Part shown: positions 6,401 to 6,548 of the stretch, piece by piece | Position numbering within the stretch: the stretch's first letter is position 1 | Layout of the letters: every line of letters begins with the position of its first letter | NCBI GenBank assembly: GCA_002343455.1 | Contig: DDSR01000180.1 | Coordinates: 1-6,548 of the forward strand | Source of the DNA: Deltaproteobacteria bacterium UBA2385 | Lineage (GTDB): Bacteria > Myxococcota_A > UBA796 > UBA2385 | Length of the DNA: 6,548 nt | Direction of reading: 5' to 3' | Notes under the pieces: generated by a model | Told to the model about the DNA's origin: nothing | The model's input: the letters and a program-made list of their open reading frames with translations, nothing else | Database searches by the model: none | Made by a program: the position numbers and the translations under genes

Positions 6401-6548
6401 CCGCTGGCCTCGGGCAGGGTCGCCGGGAGGACGTCGACGATCAGCAGATCGCCCCAGGCGAGCTCGGCGCCGCCGTCGCCTCCCCCGTCGGTGCCCCCGT
6501 TTGCGCCGTGCTCGCCCGCGCTGCAGGCCAGCAGCAGGACCAGCAGGC
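3406..6548 (-). CDS. Large secreted lipoprotein with FG-GAP-like calcium loops (5' partial)
   Basis: The frame stays open from the TGA at 3406 to the right edge (1046 residues visible). Residues 1-8 read LLVLLLAC, the end of a lipoprotein signal peptide with Cys8 as the lipidated residue. Only the start codon and the basic n-region are outside the window. The GTG at 6192 is internal (Val119), not a start. After Cys8 comes a Gly/Asp/Thr linker (11-28). Residues about 34-121 resemble an IPT/TIG beta-sandwich (VDVLPATLPEASGGDLTL). Two FG-GAP/EF-loop motifs follow: DLGGDGFTD (404-412), and DSDGDGLDD (969-977) with Asp969/971/973/977 in the DxDxDGxxD pattern. A partial EGF-like motif, CHMGRCFCDPGWAG, occupies 572-585. 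The octapeptide GHVTVLKA occurs twice (211-218 and 556-563). The rest is beta-rich, with Trp/Gly/Asp turns suggesting a propeller-like fold. No catalytic motif was recognised. Inferred: an envelope-anchored, calcium-binding surface protein of unknown role, not clearly linked to its neighbours. Confidence 0.85.
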   Translation of the reverse strand, partial: LLVLLLACSAGEHGANGGTDGGGDGGAELAWGDLLIVDVLPATLPEASGGDLTLLTRARVDLSPGTSSLQTSSFGELPLSLSSHEGDLLRFDGKLPADSGVVGLEVGTLVVDGVEIASVPLRLYRDAEEYVDELDPVHSSPRFAGLDFDPRSVALIPSETAATGFDLSALSWSSEGGELQLDRVSDRDGLVSSLVLSSEVLADDARAAGRGHVTVLKARGEDGELVVLTGENAVEAFFIAQRDSGPVSTALDHDLSDDRLPQIVLDIAPVELGDEALPGLAILGLDQDSRGTWYGLSWDGQEASTWDAETMGVSPQDVAEGEAWAGIVHEGRVRTATEAGDFWTWTFDPSGEPGSCLGTLTVRQHGSGLATGRRQVQDNPDATAERGRCATFDDARAAAVRAVDLGGDGFTDLVLRVWGADLSGEATEVAWWIPDITNPRSRATAVKLVGAVSAPGYRPAPLGDWPAEADEPVDSSFAEPGVHLHGGAGDEHLSLDGLQILSTDLDGAPATVAHVLNSWNVRELVAAGESSVSGETELGATGGGVHGQSKAATHRGHVTVLKASDSGGHGVCHMGRCFCDPGWAGTTMELGSGAGTDAADAADLAQGDLIWFGSSVPGGAPVASRPWWQSITSSAPAVESRTGSGDGAFTAARLGDGSSVIISGGNLDIRDASYCSFTDSTIDIQLFEQGPGWVMATMSDAVMAREGDSGFAILLGSMDDDPCRSGDLYFRPPADTVVGGSSAPVALGEPGEDGGLLLFWRDGMGQAWLGRVDLLTASTQDGGELPFLVPPVAIGDADPTVFAELGLSAERPLAVGSRRLPLGESYLSQEDAALRFADWESPMEVPFAGYERAAGTDAWMTVPWASSACGFATVVLPDDLLGEGWEAAALVLEPAERDCSDLAVPLSAGDMLPDSSQAMVMGHGSGSIRIDILPDGRVYYRSDIVSNPISTTSAAEHNPLWGLRLSSGDSDGDGLDDVLVAAWDRGGALLMGSDGNGGLHLLVEEHILDGIVGFASPGPGRPAAVDEDLRVPLRGIEKQDLRRGMY
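4738..4760 (-). repeat. Short 9-bp tandem repeat inside the lipoprotein gene
   Basis: The plus-strand unit GTCGGCGGC occurs about 2.6 times and encodes Asp-Ala-Ala steps (TDAADAADL) in the lipoprotein. It is a likely slippage product in a low-complexity linker after the EGF-like motif, with no sign of a separate function. Confidence 0.6.
4858..4881 (-). repeat. Copy B of a 24-bp perfect direct repeat in the lipoprotein gene
   Basis: These 24 bases are identical to 5893-5916 and encode GHVTVLKA (residues 556-563) in the same frame. The preceding residue is Arg in both copies, through different codons. The flanks differ otherwise: this copy is followed within nine residues by the half EGF-like motif. 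Confidence 0.85.
5893..5916 (-). repeat. Copy A of a 24-bp perfect direct repeat in the lipoprotein gene
   Basis: This copy is identical to 4858-4881, offset by 1035 bp (345 codons), and encodes GHVTVLKA at residues 211-218. Here the downstream sequence is RGEDGELVVLTGE, with no cysteine. Preceding residues are also loosely alike (AAGR against AATHR), hinting at a duplicated strand or a remnant of an internal duplication. Confidence 0.85.
6523..6546 (-). other. Lipobox and end of signal peptide of the large lipoprotein
   Basis: The minus strand encodes LLVLLLAC followed by SAGEHG. The run of Leu/Val and the LLAC motif fit signal peptidase II cleavage before Cys8. The residues behind it are a flexible Gly-rich spacer, normal for outer-membrane or surface lipoproteins. 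Ser at +2 gives no inner-membrane retention signal under the E. coli Asp+2 rule, whose validity in this organism is unknown. Confidence 0.75.

Overview
The window is a very GC-rich stretch of bacterial chromosome, with almost every third codon position G or C. It holds four genes and almost no intergenic DNA. Two long genes run off the window edges, and a two-gene cassette lies between them. The 6548-bp gene carries a lipoprotein signal. Both long proteins show low-complexity linkers near their visible N-termini (Thr/Pro in one, Gly/Asp in the other). The combination of such linkers, FG-GAP-like repeats and periplasmic heme proteins suggests Myxococcota or a related former deltaproteobacterial lineage. 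That placement is inference, because no rRNA or marker gene is present.

Layout: (1) 1-2004, plus strand, is the C-terminal part of an exported PQQ-dependent glucose/sorbosone-type dehydrogenase (GSDH). It is fused to a C-terminal di-heme cytochrome c module with two CxxCH motifs. The reading frame is open to the left edge, so the signal sequence lies outside the window. (2) 2008-2982, minus strand, is a tandem two-domain AHSA1/SRPBCC protein whose stop lies 3 bp from the stop of the dehydrogenase gene. (3) 2989-3324, minus strand, is an ArsR-family winged-helix regulator directly upstream of, and co-directional with, the AHSA1 gene. They form a compact operon with a 6-nt gap, and the AHSA1 Shine-Dalgarno sequence lies across the regulator's stop codon. 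(4) 3325-3405 is the only intergenic gap. It holds a plausible promoter placing transcription start almost on the ArsR start codon, and a weak hairpin that could end the preceding transcript. (5) 3406-6548, minus strand, is a large secreted lipoprotein with its lipobox visible at the right edge. It has an IPT/TIG-like N-terminal region, two FG-GAP/calcium-loop motifs, a half EGF-like motif and a perfect 24-bp in-frame internal repeat.

The dehydrogenase-cytochrome and the lipoprotein are both cell-envelope proteins. The ArsR-AHSA1 pair is a self-contained cytoplasmic regulatory cassette with no evident functional tie to them. No mobile element, CRISPR array, tRNA or rRNA was seen. No clearly novel multi-gene system is apparent. 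The most unusual points are the dehydrogenase/di-heme fusion, the double AHSA1 protein under a probably leaderless ArsR promoter, and the mosaic lipoprotein.
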